From positions 2,170,001 through 2,234,000 of the forward strand of contig NZ_CP020694.1 of assembly GCF_003611275.1 (NCBI RefSeq): a stretch of DNA of 64,000 nucleotides, in the 5' to 3' direction. Position numbers and translations under genes: made by a program. Source of the DNA: Sulfitobacter sp. D7 (GTDB taxonomy: Bacteria > Pseudomonadota > Alphaproteobacteria > Rhodobacterales > Rhodobacteraceae). The notes under the pieces were generated by a model. The model worked only from the letters and a program-made list of their open reading frames with translations. It had not been told where the DNA came from and did no database searches. This document shows, piece by piece, positions 57,060 to 64,000 of the stretch. The first letter of the stretch is position 1. The number at the start of each line of letters is the position of its first letter.

Positions 57060-57713
57060 ATGAGCAAGACAGCATTGATCACCGGCGCGTCGCGCGGCCT
57101 TGGGGCCGCTCTGGCAGAGGCTTTGGCCCCCACCCATCACATCATCGCCGTCGGTCGCACGACCGGCGCGTTGGAAGAACTGGATGACCGTATCCAAGCC
57201 GAGGGTGGCAGCGCCACACTGGCCCCGATGGACATCACCAACGCCGATGCGATGGCGGTGCTTTGCCGGGGCATCCACGACCGTTGGGGCGGGCTTGACC
57301 TCTGGCTGCACTGCGCCGTGCACGCAGCCCCACTAACGCCCACCGATCACATTGACGCCAAGGATATGGAGAAATCCATCGCGGGCAATGTCACCGCCAC
57401 GGCGCGGCTGATCACCTTTGTCTCCCCGCTTTTGGGGGCAGAGGGCACGGCGGTCTTCTTTGATGATCCGCGTGCTGGCACGAAATTCTTCGGCAGCTAC
57501 GGGTCGACCAAGGCCGCGCAGATCGCGCTGGCGACCTCTTGGCAGGTTGAAACCGCGCAGATCGGCCCGCGCGTGCATATCCTCACCCCCGACCCGATGC
57601 CCACTGCCACCCGCGCGCGTTTCTTTCCCGGTGAAGACCGCGCAGCGCTCAGTGACACCGCCACGCAGGCCGCTGCGGTATTGGCGCAACTGTCGGAAAA
57701 CTCCGCCTTGTGA
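57060..57713 (+). CDS. Short-chain dehydrogenase/reductase
   Basis: A 217-residue SDR. The cofactor loop is ALITGASRGLGAALAEAL (TGxxxGxG), and the active-site Tyr-x-x-x-Lys is in FFGSYGSTKAAQIALA. The usual N-A-G motif of strand 4 is replaced by L-H-C-A-V-H. The substrate is unknown. The short form resembles FabG-like or YciK-like enzymes. The ATG at 57060 is preferred. It stands apart from surE by 72 bases. Confidence 0.88.
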   Translation: MSKTALITGASRGLGAALAEALAPTHHIIAVGRTTGALEELDDRIQAEGGSATLAPMDITNADAMAVLCRGIHDRWGGLDLWLHCAVHAAPLTPTDHIDAKDMEKSIAGNVTATARLITFVSPLLGAEGTAVFFDDPRAGTKFFGSYGSTKAAQIALATSWQVETAQIGPRVHILTPDPMPTATRARFFPGEDRAALSDTATQAAAVLAQLSENSAL

Positions 57714-57785
57714 ACCGCGCGGCACCGGCGCGCTGCGCTTGCCGCCGGTCCGCCCCTCGCCTATCAAGGCAAAAAGGGGCCTTTC

Positions 57786-58571
57786 ATGCGTATTTTGATT
57801 ACAAACGATGACGGCATCAACGCGCCCGGTCTGGCCGTGCTGCGCGCCATTGCCGAGGAATTGGCCGGGCCCAAGGGCGAGGTCTGGACCGTCGCACCCG
57901 CGTTTGAGCAATCCGGCGTCGGCCATTGCATCAGCTACACCAAACCGATGATGATTTCGCAATTGGACGACCGCGTCTTTGCCACCGAAGGCTCTCCCGC
58001 TGACTGCGTCCTTGCCGCGATCCACGACACGATGACCGCCGCGCCCCCCGATCTGGTGCTTTCGGGCGTGAACCGGGGCAACAACGCGGCTGAAAACGCG
58101 CTTTACTCCGGCACGCTCGGCGGCGCGATCGAGGCGGCCTTGCAGGGTCTGCCCGCCATCGCCCTGTCGCAATACTACGGCCCCGCCAACCGCGATCTGG
58201 CTGATCCGTTTGAGGCCGCAGCCCAGCATGGCGTCGAGACCTGTCGCCGCATTTTGGAGCATAGCCCCAGCGAAGAAGCGGCCTATGGCCTTTTCTATAA
58301 CGTGAACTTCCCCCCCGTCGCGGGCGCCGATGTGCGCGGCATCCGGCTCGCCCCTCAAGGCCGCCGCCCCGCCACCGGGTTCTCCACCGAGGCGCATCTG
58401 TCGCCCTCGGGCCGCCGCTTTTTGTGGATCAAAGGCGGCGACCAGCGCGTGCAGACAGCGCCCGGCAGTGACGCCTGCGTGAACCTTGATGGCTATATCT
58501 CGGTCACCCCAATGCGCTGTGACCTGACCGACCACGCGGCGCTTGAAACATTGTCGGGCATCAACGGATGA
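57786..58571 (+). CDS. surE: 5'/3'-nucleotidase SurE
   Basis: A 261-residue metal-dependent nucleotidase. The acidic N-terminus T-N-D-D-G (Asp8, Asp9) binds the metal, together with the SVNRGNN-like segment L-S-G-V-N-R-G-N-N. SurE hydrolyses nucleoside monophosphates and contributes to stationary-phase survival. It overlaps the pcm gene by 4 bases, in the surE-pcm-nlpD order known from gammaproteobacteria. AAAAAGGGG precedes the ATG. Confidence 0.96.
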   Translation: MRILITNDDGINAPGLAVLRAIAEELAGPKGEVWTVAPAFEQSGVGHCISYTKPMMISQLDDRVFATEGSPADCVLAAIHDTMTAAPPDLVLSGVNRGNNAAENALYSGTLGGAIEAALQGLPAIALSQYYGPANRDLADPFEAAAQHGVETCRRILEHSPSEEAAYGLFYNVNFPPVAGADVRGIRLAPQGRRPATGFSTEAHLSPSGRRFLWIKGGDQRVQTAPGSDACVNLDGYISVTPMRCDLTDHAALETLSGING

Positions 58572-59224
58572 ACGAAGAGCCGATCTCTGAGGCGGAGCGC
58601 AAGATGCAGTTCCTCTATGCGCTGCGCTCCAAGGGCGTGACCGATGCGCGCGTGCTGACAGCGATGGAAGCGATCGACCGCGGCCCCTTTATCCGCGGCC
58701 TCTTCGCCAGCCGCGCCTATGAGGATATGCCCCTGCCCATCGCCTGCGGTCAGACCATCAGCCAGCCCTCTGTCGTGGGTTTGATGAGCCAAGCCTTGCA
58801 GGTGTCGTCGCGCGATAAGGTGCTCGAAATCGGCACCGGCTCGGGCTATCAGGCCGCGATCCTCAGCAAGCTCGCGCGGCGGGTCTATACGATCGACCGG
58901 CACCGGCGCTTGGTGCAAGAGGCGCGCGGCGTGTTCGAGGCGATGGATCTTAACAACATCACCGCGATCACCGCCGATGGCAGCTTTGGCCTAGCCGAAC
59001 AGGCACCCTTTGACAGGATCATCGTGACCGCCGCCGCCGAAGACCCGCCCGGCCCCCTGCTGGCCCAGCTCAAAGAAGGCGGCATCATGGTGCTGCCCGT
59101 CGGCCAATCCGACACCGTCCAACACCTCATCCGCGTGCGAAAGACCGCTGATGGGCTGGAATACGACGAATTGCGCGCCGTGCGCTTTGTCCCCCTGCTG
59201 GAAGGCTTGGGCAAGGACGGCTAA
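58568..59224 (+). CDS. pcm: Protein-L-isoaspartate O-methyltransferase
   Basis: A 218-residue SAM-dependent enzyme that repairs isoaspartyl residues in aged proteins. The substrate loop is [14 protein letters not shown], motif I is [15 protein letters not shown], and the C-terminal L-P-V-G and L-I-R-V parts fit the family. It follows surE with an ATGA overlap, so both repair functions are co-expressed. The protein is complete. Confidence 0.96.
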   Translation: MNEEPISEAERKMQFLYALRSKGVTDARVLTAMEAIDRGPFIRGLFASRAYEDMPLPIACGQTISQPSVVGLMSQALQVSSRDKVLEIGTGSGYQAAILSKLARRVYTIDRHRRLVQEARGVFEAMDLNNITAITADGSFGLAEQAPFDRIIVTAAAEDPPGPLLAQLKEGGIMVLPVGQSDTVQHLIRVRKTADGLEYDELRAVRFVPLLEGLGKDG

Positions 59225-59284
59225 TAGGTTAGAGAGACACGGACAACGCCCCTTACCGTCTGGGGCGAAGATGAGGACTTGCAG

Positions 59285-60541
59285 ATGCGCCAAACACGCT
59301 TGCGCCGCCCCATGCGGCTGACCCTAATGGCCGGGACCAGTGCGATACTGCTGGCAGGTTGCGAAAATCAGCCACTGGATTACGATATGCGCAGCACCTT
59401 TGGCGATGGGTTTTCCACCGCCGAAGCGGCACGCGGCCCCTTGGCGGACCGCCCCAAGCCCGACGCCCGGGGCGTGATCGCCTACCCCAATTATCAAGTC
59501 GCCGTCGCCCGCCGTGGCGATACGCTGAAAGACGTGGCCGCGCGTGTCGGGGCCGACAGCGGCGAACTCGCACGCTACAATGGCATTGATCCGGGCGTCC
59601 CGCTTCGCCAAGGAGAGATCATCGCCCTGCCCCGGCGGGTCGCCGAACCTGCCCCCGGCACCAATGGCGCCGTCGATATCACCACCCTTGCGGGCAGCGC
59701 CATCGACCGCGCCCCGGCGACGCCGAGCGTGCAAACGCAAAGCCTGCCCCCTGCAAGCACCGGCACCACCGCGCCGCAGCCCACAGCGCCTCAGCCTACC
59801 GCGCCGCAATCGGCGAAAGAGCCGGTGCGCCACCGGGTCGAGCGTGGCGAGACCGCCTATACCGTTGCGCGCCTCTATAACGTGCCGGTCAAAGCGCTGG
59901 CGGAGTGGAACGGCCTCGGCCCCGATTTCGCGATCCGCGAGGGGCAATTCCTGCTGATCCCGGTAGAGAAACAAGCGCCCCCGCGTCAGGCGACCAACAC
60001 CGCATCCAGTGCCGCCGCCTCGCGCCCCGTGCAACCTGTCACCAGCGCACCCGGCGCGGGCAGCCCCACGCCGACGCCTCCTTCGGCGGCCAAACCGCTG
60101 CCGCAGGATGAGACGGCGAAACCATTGCCACCCAAAGTCGAGCCGAAAGAGCCTGTGGCCGATGTCGGCAAACCCACCGCCCCTGCAAAAACGACGAAGA
60201 TGACACCGCCGGTCCAAGGCTCCATCATCCGCGCCTATTCCAAGGGCAAGAACGAGGGCATCAACATCAAGGGCAACCCCGGCGGGCCGGTGAAGGCCGC
60301 CGAAGGGGGCACCGTGGCCGCGATCACCAAAAGCGCCGAGGGCATTCCGATTGTCGTGGTGCGCCACCCGGACAACCTGCTCACGGTCTATGCCAATGTG
60401 GACGGCGTGAATGTCGCCAAGGGCGATACCGTCAGCCGGGGCCAGCAGATCGCCAAACTGCGCGGCGGATCGGAATCGCATGTGCATTTCGAGGTCCGCA
60501 AGGGCTTTGAGAGCGTCGATCCGACGCCCTACATCCAGTAA
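59285..60541 (+). CDS. nlpD: NlpD-like lipoprotein with LysM and degenerate LytM domains
   Basis: A 418-residue outer-membrane-type lipoprotein. The lipobox is L-L-A-G-C (Cys near residue 24), LysM repeats lie around residues 70-115 and 185-230, a Pro/Thr/Ala-rich linker follows, and a LytM/M23 domain ends the protein (about 320-418). The LytM zinc ligands are missing: H-x3-D reads as a G-I-N-I-K type sequence and YAH reads YAN, so it should activate an amidase and not cut peptidoglycan, as in NlpD and EnvC. GAGGA lies seven bases before the ATG. It follows surE and pcm, as in E. coli. Confidence 0.88.
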   Translation: MRQTRLRRPMRLTLMAGTSAILLAGCENQPLDYDMRSTFGDGFSTAEAARGPLADRPKPDARGVIAYPNYQVAVARRGDTLKDVAARVGADSGELARYNGIDPGVPLRQGEIIALPRRVAEPAPGTNGAVDITTLAGSAIDRAPATPSVQTQSLPPASTGTTAPQPTAPQPTAPQSAKEPVRHRVERGETAYTVARLYNVPVKALAEWNGLGPDFAIREGQFLLIPVEKQAPPRQATNTASSAAASRPVQPVTSAPGAGSPTPTPPSAAKPLPQDETAKPLPPKVEPKEPVADVGKPTAPAKTTKMTPPVQGSIIRAYSKGKNEGINIKGNPGGPVKAAEGGTVAAITKSAEGIPIVVVRHPDNLLTVYANVDGVNVAKGDTVSRGQQIAKLRGGSESHVHFEVRKGFESVDPTPYIQ

Positions 60542-60546
60542 TCAAA

Positions 60547-60580
60547 CAAAAAAAGGCCCGCAGAACTTGCGGGCCTCTTT
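60547..60580. terminator. Bidirectional terminator, nlpD / DUF815
   Basis: AGGCCCGCA and TGCGGGCCT form a 9-bp stem with a 5-base loop. Seven A residues on one side and CTTT on the other let it end both converging transcripts; on the minus strand the T tract is long and clear. Confidence 0.88.
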
Positions 60581-60603
60581 GCTGAAGCACCAGACAGGCG
60601 CGG

Positions 60604-61452
60604 TCACCCTCCTGAGACGGGAACGCCCTTTCTGCCAGCCAAATCCACGAAATACTGCCATGCCACCCGGCCCGACCGCGCCCCGCGTGTGGCCTGCCAT
60701 TCGACAGCCTCTGCGCGCAGGGTGTCGTCGTCGATTTCTACGCCGAAGGCATCGCAATAGCCGCGGATCATCGCCAAATACTGGTCTTGATCGCAGGGAT
60801 GGAACCCAAGCCAAAGCCCGAAACGATCGGAGAGAGAGACCTTTTCCTCGACCGCCTCCGAAGGGTTGATCGCACTGCCCCGCTCATTTTCGATCATGTC
60901 GCGCGGCATCAGATGACGGCGGTTCGAGGTGGCGTAGAGCACCACATTCTCGGGCCGCCCTTCGATGCCGCCATCCAGCACCGCCTTCAGCGACTTGTAA
61001 TGCGCGTCATCATGGCCAAAGCTAAGGTCATCGCAAAACAGGATAAACCGCTGCGACGCCCCGCGCAGCAGTGTCAGAAGCCGCCCGACCGAGGGCAGGT
61101 CTTCGCGCTGCAATTCGACGATGCGCAACGCTTCATGTGATGCCTGAACATCTGCGTGTATCGCTTTGACAAGACTGGATTTCCCCATGCCACGCGCACC
61201 CCAGAGCAGCGCGTTGTTCGCAGGCAGACCCGCCGCGAATTGGCGGGTGTTGGCCAGAAGGGTATCCCGCGCCCGGTCGACGCCAATCAACAGCGGCAGG
61301 TCGATTCGCGCGACCTGCGGCACCGGTACCAGACGGTCGGGGTCGGTGTGCCAGACGAATGCGGTCGCGGCGTCAAAGTCCGGGGCGGACAGCGGCGCCG
61401 GAGACATACGCTCCAGCGCCGCTGCGATACGGTCCATCGGATCGTCGATCAC
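60604..61452 (-). CDS. DUF815 family AAA+ ATPase
   Basis: A 282-residue ATP-binding protein. Walker A is [13 protein letters not shown], Walker B is [10 protein letters not shown], and the sensor-1 motif is L-Y-A-T-S-N-R-R. The DUF815 family is common in alphaproteobacteria near tat genes, but no client is known. The GTG start overlaps the tatC stop (GTGA); an ATG five codons later is another candidate. It is co-transcribed with tatABC. Confidence 0.88.
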   Translation of the reverse strand: MIDDPMDRIAAALERMSPAPLSAPDFDAATAFVWHTDPDRLVPVPQVARIDLPLLIGVDRARDTLLANTRQFAAGLPANNALLWGARGMGKSSLVKAIHADVQASHEALRIVELQREDLPSVGRLLTLLRGASQRFILFCDDLSFGHDDAHYKSLKAVLDGGIEGRPENVVLYATSNRRHLMPRDMIENERGSAINPSEAVEEKVSLSDRFGLWLGFHPCDQDQYLAMIRGYCDAFGVEIDDDTLRAEAVEWQATRGARSGRVAWQYFVDLAGRKGVPVSGG

Positions 61453-62315
61453 AGCAGGTCTTCCTCGTCTTCCTCGTCTTCGTCGTCAAAGTAGCCCTCT
61501 TCGCGCAGCTTCTCGTCGCGCTTTTTCTCGACCCGACGCACGAGGAAGATCGAGATTTCGTAAAGGCCGTAGACAACAACAAACAAGATCACCTGCGTGA
61601 TCACATCTGGCGGCGTGACAAGGGCAGCCAACACAAGGATCGCCACCACGGCATATTTGCGCACATTGCCCAGACCTTCGGAACTGACCAGCCCGGCCTT
61701 GCCCATCAGGGTCAGCAGCACGGGAAGCTGGAAGCACAGGCCAAAGGCCACGATGAACTTGATCGTAAGCGAGAGGTATTCCTGCGCCGAGCCTTGGAAT
61801 GCGATGGCCGCGATGCCGTTCTCACCCTCTGGCCCCTCACCGACGAGCGTACCCGCCTGCTGGAACCCAAGGAAGAAATCGAAGGCCAGCGGCGTGACGA
61901 CGTAAAAGGCAAAGGCCGCACCAAGGAAAAACATCACCGGCGAGGAGATCAAAAAGGGCAGAAAAGCGCCCTTTTCGTTCTTGTAGAGCCCCGGTGCCAC
62001 GAAGCGCCAAAGCTGGTAGCTGATGAAGGGAAAGCCCAGCACCAAACCACCCAAAAGCGAGATCGAAATCGCAACGAAGAAACCTTCTTGCAGTTTGATC
62101 AGGATCAGCCCGCAATCCTCTTGGCCCCGTTCCGCCATGGCCGAACACAGCGGTTCGGTCAGGAAGTTGAAGATCGGGTTCCAGACGGTAAAGCAGATCA
62201 CCATGCCGATGATAAAGGCGATGACCGAATGGATGAGCCGCGTGCGCAGTTCGGCCAGATGTTCGATCAACGGGGCCGAGCTGTCGTCGATCTCATAGTC
62301 GTCGGAGGCGCTCAT
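61449..62315 (-). CDS. tatC: Twin-arginine translocase subunit TatC
   Basis: A 288-residue six-helix membrane protein and the receptor for twin-arginine signal peptides. The N-terminal [13 protein letters not shown] motif and the first periplasmic loop follow the family, and helices are visible through about residue 250. A 30-residue loop insert ([13 protein letters not shown]) lies between helices and the acidic tail ([12 protein letters not shown]) is unusually rich in Glu and Asp. It is preceded by tatB with a 5-base gap. Confidence 0.95.
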   Translation of the reverse strand: MSASDDYEIDDSSAPLIEHLAELRTRLIHSVIAFIIGMVICFTVWNPIFNFLTEPLCSAMAERGQEDCGLILIKLQEGFFVAISISLLGGLVLGFPFISYQLWRFVAPGLYKNEKGAFLPFLISSPVMFFLGAAFAFYVVTPLAFDFFLGFQQAGTLVGEGPEGENGIAAIAFQGSAQEYLSLTIKFIVAFGLCFQLPVLLTLMGKAGLVSSEGLGNVRKYAVVAILVLAALVTPPDVITQVILFVVVYGLYEISIFLVRRVEKKRDEKLREEGYFDDEDEEDEEDLL

Positions 62316-62320
62316 TTAAC

Positions 62321-63004
62321 TTACTCTTTTTTCGCAGCGGGTTTGGCTGCCGCTGGCTTTTTGGCAGCAGGCTTTTTCGCAGCGGGTTTCTTGGCAGCAG
62401 GCTTTTTCGGCGCTGCTTTGGCCGGCGCTGCTTTGGCCGCTGCTTTGACCGGCGCCGCTTTGGGTGAGGCCGCTTTAGCAGGCGCCGCCTTGGCTGGTGC
62501 CGCGTCTTTCTCGATCACGGGCCGTGCCGGTGCAGCTTTCGCAGCTTCGTCCCGGGCCGGGGTCGCGTCAGACAACTTCGCCTCTGCCGCCTCGGCCTGA
62601 GACATGGCTTCTGCCGCTTCGCGCTGCTTGCGCTCGGCTGCGGCGCGGGCGGTGCTGGCTTGGATCTTCTTCACATCCTCGGCCTTTTGCGCCGCCAATT
62701 TGCCGGTCTCGCTCTCGGGGTCGAAGTTGGTCAGCGAGCGGGTCGCGTCCTTCACCTCATCCATGGCGCTGCCCAGCGGGTTGGTCGCGGTTTTTAGCGA
62801 CTTGTTCAGCGACGACGACATCTCGCGCATGCCGCTTTCGTCGGCGGCGTCGTTCATGGCCTGACTGAATTCACGCGCCATGCCCTTGGCCTTGCCCACG
62901 AATTGCCCAACGCGCCGAAACAGCACGGGCAGGTCCTTGGGGCCGACCACGATCAGGGCCACCACGCCGATGACTAAAAGTTCCGTCCAACCCAGATCGA
63001 ACAT
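62321..63004 (-). CDS. tatB: Sec-independent translocase protein TatB with long Ala/Lys/Pro tail
   Basis: A 227-residue TatB. An N-terminal membrane helix ([21 protein letters not shown]) is followed by the amphipathic helix and, from about residue 155 on, a tail with repeated A-A-P-A-K and P-A-A-K-K units. The tail is nearly as long as the conserved domain and resembles histone H1 tails. In TatB the first 100 residues are enough for function; the tail may bind membranes or cargo. Confidence 0.93.
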   Translation of the reverse strand: MFDLGWTELLVIGVVALIVVGPKDLPVLFRRVGQFVGKAKGMAREFSQAMNDAADESGMREMSSSLNKSLKTATNPLGSAMDEVKDATRSLTNFDPESETGKLAAQKAEDVKKIQASTARAAAERKQREAAEAMSQAEAAEAKLSDATPARDEAAKAAPARPVIEKDAAPAKAAPAKAASPKAAPVKAAAKAAPAKAAPKKPAAKKPAAKKPAAKKPAAAKPAAKKE

Positions 63005-63008
63005 CGGG

Positions 63009-63278
63009 TTACACCCGGTCCTTGTCGGCCTTCAGGTCGGTCTTGGGATGCGTGCCCTGATCGGCATGCTCGGGCAGGTCGGCATGGTGCACTTCGTCAA
63101 CATGTTTGATGTCGTCGCTGCGCTTGGTCTCTTCTTCGCCTTCGCTGATGCCCTTTTTGAAGCTAGTGATGCCTTTGCCAACTTCACCCATAAGCGAGGA
63201 AATCTTGCCGCGGCCGAAAAGCACCAGCACGACAACCGCGATCAGCAGCAGGCCCGGCAGTCCGATATTGTTCAACAT
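63009..63278 (-). CDS. tatA: Sec-independent translocase protein TatA
   Basis: An 89-residue TatA that forms the pore. The N-terminal helix [20 protein letters not shown] with the F-G-R-G-K hinge is followed by an amphipathic helix and a polar tail. The ATG at 63278 starts the helix directly; upstream codons look non-coding. It leads the tatA-tatB-tatC-DUF815 operon, with gaps of 4 and 4 bases and one overlap. Confidence 0.93.
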   Translation of the reverse strand: MLNNIGLPGLLLIAVVVLVLFGRGKISSLMGEVGKGITSFKKGISEGEEETKRSDDIKHVDEVHHADLPEHADQGTHPKTDLKADKDRV

Positions 63279-63461
63279 GTCTGTTCTCCCATCATGTTTG
63301 GCGCAAATCATGCAGCGCCGTCCTGCCTGTGATAGCGGGCGGCGGCAGGACCATGAAGGGGCAAAGCGGCGGATGGGCGGTGCTGCGGGCAAAGGACTGC
63401 CAATTTTCGGGCGTGCAATTCCTCTTATGACATGTTTTTGTCAGGAGCGTCAGGAGGCGTC

Positions 63462-64000
63462 ATGGTGTCAGTGAAAACCGAAGATCGGCTCGTGCGGTTG
63501 ATCGACAGGCTGCGGGATGGGCGGCTGCACCGGGCCGAGGATTTGGCCCGGCTGTTTGGCGTCTCCCCCCGCACGATCTACCGCGATATGGGCAAGCTCA
63601 GCGCGGCGGGCCTGTCCATCGTCGGAACGCGGGGCGAAGGCTATCGGATCACCCCGGCGATCACCCTGCCCCCGCTGACACTAACCCCGTCTGAATTGGA
63701 GGCGCTGAACCTCGGCCTTGCTGTCGCGGCAGAGGTTGGAGACCCCGCCTTGCAGGGCGCGGCAGAGACATTGGCCGCCAAGTTCGACGCGGTCTTGCCG
63801 ACCGAGACCATCGCCGAGGGGGCCGCTTGGTCGCAGGCGCTGACGGCGCAGGGCAAGGCCACACGGGTTTTTGCCCATCTGCCGGTGCTGCGCGCCGCGG
63901 TGCTGGCGCGTCAGAAGCTGCGGATCGGGGTCGCGGGGGAAGAGACCCGAGTGCTACGGCCACTGAAGGTTGAGAATTGGGGGCGGTTTTGGATGCTGAC
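63462..64000 (+). CDS. YafY/WYL-type transcriptional regulator, N-terminal part
   Basis: The gene runs off the window edge; 179 codons are visible. The N-terminal HTH_11-type winged helix (residues 7-60) contains LHRAEDLARLFGVSPRTIYRD, followed by a linker and the start of the WYL ligand domain (from about 140, K-L-R-I-G-V-A-G-E-E-T-R-V-L-R-P). WYL regulators sense nucleotides or small metabolites. AGGAGG lies 5 bases before the ATG at 63462. Its target is not visible. Confidence 0.85.
   Translation, partial: MVSVKTEDRLVRLIDRLRDGRLHRAEDLARLFGVSPRTIYRDMGKLSAAGLSIVGTRGEGYRITPAITLPPLTLTPSELEALNLGLAVAAEVGDPALQGAAETLAAKFDAVLPTETIAEGAAWSQALTAQGKATRVFAHLPVLRAAVLARQKLRIGVAGEETRVLRPLKVENWGRFWML

Overview
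The window is a GC-rich, densely coded stretch of an alphaproteobacterial chromosome, most likely from the Roseobacter/Rhodobacter group (Rhodobacteraceae in the broad sense). The clues are a C4-pathway 5-aminolevulinate synthase, a DksA that lacks three of its four zinc cysteines, an acetolactate synthase with a G-E-A-S sequence at its cofactor motif, a tatABC cluster next to a DUF815 ATPase, a cysG-DUF2849-cysI-cysH-DUF934 sulfur operon, and several small families typical of this group (DUF2852, DUF2927, RSP_2648-type PIN proteins). Species assignment is not possible from reading alone. I see no prophage, insertion sequence, CRISPR array, rRNA operon or plasmid feature; almost everything is core chromosome.

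Layout. 1-5 kb: the end of an FAD monooxygenase, dksA, then a MoxR ATPase / DUF2927 lipoprotein / small membrane protein / CoxE-type VWA cluster. 5-11 kb: OsmC, an M48 protease, and a minus-strand run glnE - small ORF - rRNA methyltransferase - PIN protein. 11-17 kb: YbaK deacylase, DUF2852, RDD, the N-degron leucyltransferase bpt, then ilvBH with a complete promoter, leader peptide and attenuator, and an XRE regulator. 17-31 kb: mostly minus strand: amidase, prfB, PBP1A, AmiC amidase, aminotransferase, ispG, a RodZ-like protein and hemA, with a plus-strand DsbA pair. 31-36 kb: a GAF histidine kinase, an M20 dipeptidase, four tRNAs (two identical Asp, Val-UAC, Val-CAC), each with a recognisable promoter, and two tandem histidine phosphatases. 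36-46 kb: lon, an Old Yellow Enzyme, tgt, an SPFH/NfeD pair, an MscS channel, a RimK-type ligase fused to a RimB-like domain, and a SufT-like protein. 46-57 kb: a secreted GDPD, a SatD-like/DUF3307 pair, an A-type Fe-S carrier, tpiA, an Lrp regulator divergent from the assimilatory sulfate reduction operon, and a ferredoxin-NADP reductase. 57-64 kb: SDR, surE-pcm-nlpD, the DUF815 ATPase with tatCBA, and the start of a YafY/WYL regulator.

How the genes fit together. The sulfur operon supplies siroheme, sulfite reductase and a four-cysteine APS/PAPS reductase, with an Lrp-family protein as the obvious candidate regulator. PBP1A, AmiC and a LytM protein without zinc ligands (NlpD type) are synthesis, hydrolysis and activator components of the cell wall. 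The ilv leader peptide is rich in Ile, Leu and Val codons and is followed by an intrinsic terminator, which is classical transcription attenuation.

The candidates most worth a second look are: the SatD-like/DUF3307 pair, where the cytoplasmic protein resembles a class III nucleotidyl cyclase that keeps the two metal-binding aspartates and sits next to a membrane protein; two perfect back-to-back palindromes inside the ilvBH operon; a duplicated near-palindromic site before the DUF2852 gene; a decayed tRNA 3' half downstream of tRNA-Val; and a possible Pho box before the secreted phosphodiesterase.
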